Shown: positions 61,542 to 64,000 of the stretch, in pieces
Layout: each line of letters opens with the position of its first letter
Numbering within the stretch: the first letter of the stretch is position 1
Source of the DNA: Alisma plantago-aquatica
Lineage: Eukaryota > Streptophyta > Magnoliopsida > Alismatales > Alismataceae
Direction of reading: 5' to 3'
Assembly: GCA_963693085.1 (NCBI GenBank)
Contig: OY856409.1
Coordinates: 657,306,591-657,370,590 of the forward strand
Length of the DNA stretch: 64,000 nt
Position numbers and translations under genes: made by a program
Notes under the pieces: model-generated
Databases searched by the model: none
Told to the model about the DNA's origin: nothing
The model's input: only the letters and a program-made list of their open reading frames with translations

Positions 61542-62470
61542 GGGTGATGGAATCTAGGGTTCACATATGAGAGTGTGTCTCTAAAATATGGTCGTCATGC
61601 CCCTATAAATAGCAAAGGAAATGAAGTAGGGTTTCCAAATACCCAAAGGAAACAAAAGGCCGCAGCTTCGTTCAAAATAGGCCGCTTGTGAATCTTTAAA
61701 AAGACAATAAGAATATTCCTTTCAGATTTGATACTTTCAGATTTTTAGCACTAGATGGTGTGGAACTTCTCAAGAGGGTCCAAGAAGTTATGTATAGTAA
61801 TGTTATGCCCCCACAAATCAATGGATGTTGTATTTTGGAGATAAGTTTTTCCATCTAGAAAGGATTGACGGCGCATTTTGTTGCCTATCTACCTTCCATC
61901 TCGATGTAATTTATTTTGTGCCTAAAAATCTTTCAACGAATATTCTGAAATTAATTAATTAACCAATTAGTCATACTAATTGATTGACTAATACTCGTCA
62001 TCCGACTCTAGTCGGTCAATCAGGATTAGTCAGCCAACTTATCAATTTAAATCTAATTAATTGGCTTGAACATTTTAACCAATTAAGTCAGATTATATTA
62101 CATTATTATTCTAGTATATTATCTAAACATTTTAGTAATCAATTTGATTTGGAACATTTCCAATCACATCCAAAATTATTCTCCTATTCCAATACATCTG
62201 ATGTGTGTGAGCCAATATGCTCCAAATTACATTGGTTGTGATATTCATAATAATATTGCGATTTCACAAGAAATTATTGGTATCTAGCAAGACTTCATTG
62301 CTACCCAAGTAATTGGTAAAGTTGGAGAAAAACTTAACCTAGTATTGTGACCAATGTTACAATGATTATATAATACCTTTGTCTCTAATATCCAGACTGA
62401 ATATGAGTCATTTAAAATCCTCTTAATGTTCAATCTTTGTTCCTTGATCTAGAGTAGATTATTGAGTTAC
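61200..62470 (-). repeat. Copia LTR fragment related to 29858-31252
   Basis: 62215-62470 aligns loosely with 30590-30850 (ACTTCATTGCTACCCAA, CAACCTAGTAT, AATGTTACA). A minus-strand TATA-like CTATTTATAGGGGC lies near 61600. No primer site or internal region was found beside it, so it is a fragment or solo LTR. It is cut off at 62471. ORFs at 61231-61557 are not credible. Confidence 0.5.
61504..61538. repeat. (TC)n microsatellite
   Basis: About 17 TC units ending at CTTGGGGGTGATGG. Confidence 0.95.
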
Positions 62471-64000
62471 TGTGACGTCCCTAGATTTTCTAAAACTTAT
62501 GTCTAAATTGAAACCTCACCTTAGCGAGCATCCCAATTTAAACACCACACACTAGGCTAAGAAAAAGAAAATCAGAGGAAGTTAGAAGGAAACAACAGTA
62601 GCACATGCACATGAACAATAATAAAACCATACAACCCATGTTCACCATTCAACATATAAATATAAATGAATTGTTACAACATTTGATATTACATATTGAA
62701 CAACAAACTTTTACATATACATGTACTACCACTAAACAACATGATCTTAAGACAACAGGTCCACATCAGCTTGCCACACAACTCTCAACCATCCTAGTTC
62801 TTCAAGAGAACATGTCAACAACCTAAAAAAAAGGTTACTTGTGGTACACGTCAACACAATATTCAAGAATATTGTGCTGAGTACACCTACGTGTCTTTTT
62901 ATATACCTCTAATTACTAAGACTTCACAATAAGAAAAAACTAGAACTTGCAGTAATAAACAAATATAAGAAAAGTATATACTTGCACAAAGATGTTCATT
63001 AACAAAAGAGAACACATATTTTAGGCATATTTTCCATTATATCATCTATGAATTTTCCACCTGAGGGAATATTGCATCATCTCGGCTACCAAAAAGCTCG
63101 AGACACAAGGCCTTATGATCTACTACCGAAGAGTTAGATCATTGTACAATGCGATCTGATACCAAAGAGAATGATCACTTTCCAGCACTATGCTATCAAA
63201 GAGAATTAGTGCTCCATATAATGGAGCATATATATTATGTTTCAAGTATTCATAACTTTATGTATGGAAAATCAAGCAACATATCATAAAAGAACAATCA
63301 GTTCATTGAATATCATATTCCAAGTATTTTACTACACATATATTGCAAGCATATTGTATAATAATCCAAGTAAGCGGTAATGGCATACCTTCAGGAAAGA
63401 CAAATAAAATCCACACATTCCTTATATTAACTATATCCTTGCTCAACCCTAATTAAGACAAGACCATGTATTGTCATCAGATTCTCATCATCATTAACCC
63501 TAGTTGTGTCCATTTTAGGGTTTATCTTAGTCATTGGGATATTTTCATTTTTACTTGCATTCTTGTCTTGGAATTATCTTACTGATGTTATCTTCCAAAT
63601 TATGGTTCATCAACTGGATATACCCATGTGTCATATTATTATGTGAACATATTAACTTAGGTTACATTCATTAGTCATATTAAGGTTACAACACATGTAT
63701 TAAGGATCATTTCATATAACATGAATTATGTGTATCTAAGTGATATCAAACTTACATATTGGCTTCTAGTTACTGTATGAGCTTACTCTATAATTTCCAG
63801 GATTTTTGAGCATCTTTGTAATTATTGCACTTAATTAGGGTTATTAGCCCTAACTAGCCATATGAAACAAATTACATGATTTTGTGTTTCAAAATCATAA
63901 TCACTGACCTTAAATGGATTATAAAAATGAATACGGATTTACTGACATATTATCATAATTTTTAGGCCATCGTTTGATATTTATTATCCATGAAATTAGA
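62471..64000. repeat. LTR-like sequence, runs off window
   Basis: TGTGACGTCCCTAG at 62471 resembles a gypsy LTR boundary and interrupts the copia LTR. GATCTGATACCAAAG at 63138 resembles the complement of a Met-tRNA primer site. Neither a partner LTR nor an ORF is present, so identity and orientation remain open. Confidence 0.3.

Noticed and set aside
62471..63160. A complete LTR between TGTGACGTCCC and the GATCTGATACCA primer-like site
   Set aside because: The orientations implied by the two signals do not fit one LTR, and no partner copy is in the window.
1..64000. CRISPR arrays, tRNA or rRNA genes
   Set aside because: No evenly spaced repeat-spacer pattern and no RNA gene signature was seen. 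The sequence is plant repeat DNA throughout.

Overview
This window reads as nuclear, intergenic DNA of a seed plant. It is AT-rich and almost every recognisable segment belongs to a plant transposable-element class: CACTA/En-Spm, Ty1/copia, Ty3/gypsy chromovirus, LARD-like and TR-GAG-like LTR elements, hAT-like MITEs and a large fold-back. I find no convincing host gene, rRNA, tRNA or CRISPR. The species cannot be decided from the sequence.

Layout. 1-4214 is the terminal part of CACTA element 1 (minus strand). It carries an open, edge-truncated tnp2 N-terminus, a long hairpin, a cargo ORF and a perfect CACTA terminus. It abuts the tail of a copia element with its 3' LTR (4215-6519). 6520-9887 is decayed repeat DNA, including a probable gypsy LTR. 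9888-21920 is a Tekay/Del-like chromovirus with 3-kb LTRs, a ruined interior that keeps a chromodomain-like tail, and a nested solo copia LTR with an exact CTAGA target-site duplication (TSD). 21921-26539 has no gene but holds a 1.4-kb fold-back (23025-24427). 26540-31252 is the 5' half of a minus-strand copia element, with an hAT-like MITE in its leader (exact 8-bp TSD).

31253-59515 is a nested stack. A LARD-like element with 4.9-kb LTRs and only about 2.3 kb of non-coding interior contains a minus-strand TR-GAG-like element (37061-53178, exact GTTTC TSD). That element contains a full-length 10-kb CACTA element 2 (40668-50665). CACTA 2 carries two minus-strand genes: tnp2, which is frame-continuous but has three nonsense codons, and a multi-exon gene joining a plant En/Spm (Ptta) transposase domain to a C-terminal Ulp1-like cysteine protease, with two nonsense codons. 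59516-64000 is further decayed repeat: a hAT-like MITE, a copia LTR, and an LTR-like start near 62471.

How the parts relate. CACTA 1 and 2 belong to one family (same hairpin, same GTGTCGGTT subterminal repeats, near-identical tnp2 N-termini). Copy 1 shows that at least one of the copy 2 stops is a recent lesion. Nesting order gives relative ages: copia, then LARD, then TR-GAG, then CACTA 2. All identities quoted are by-eye estimates.
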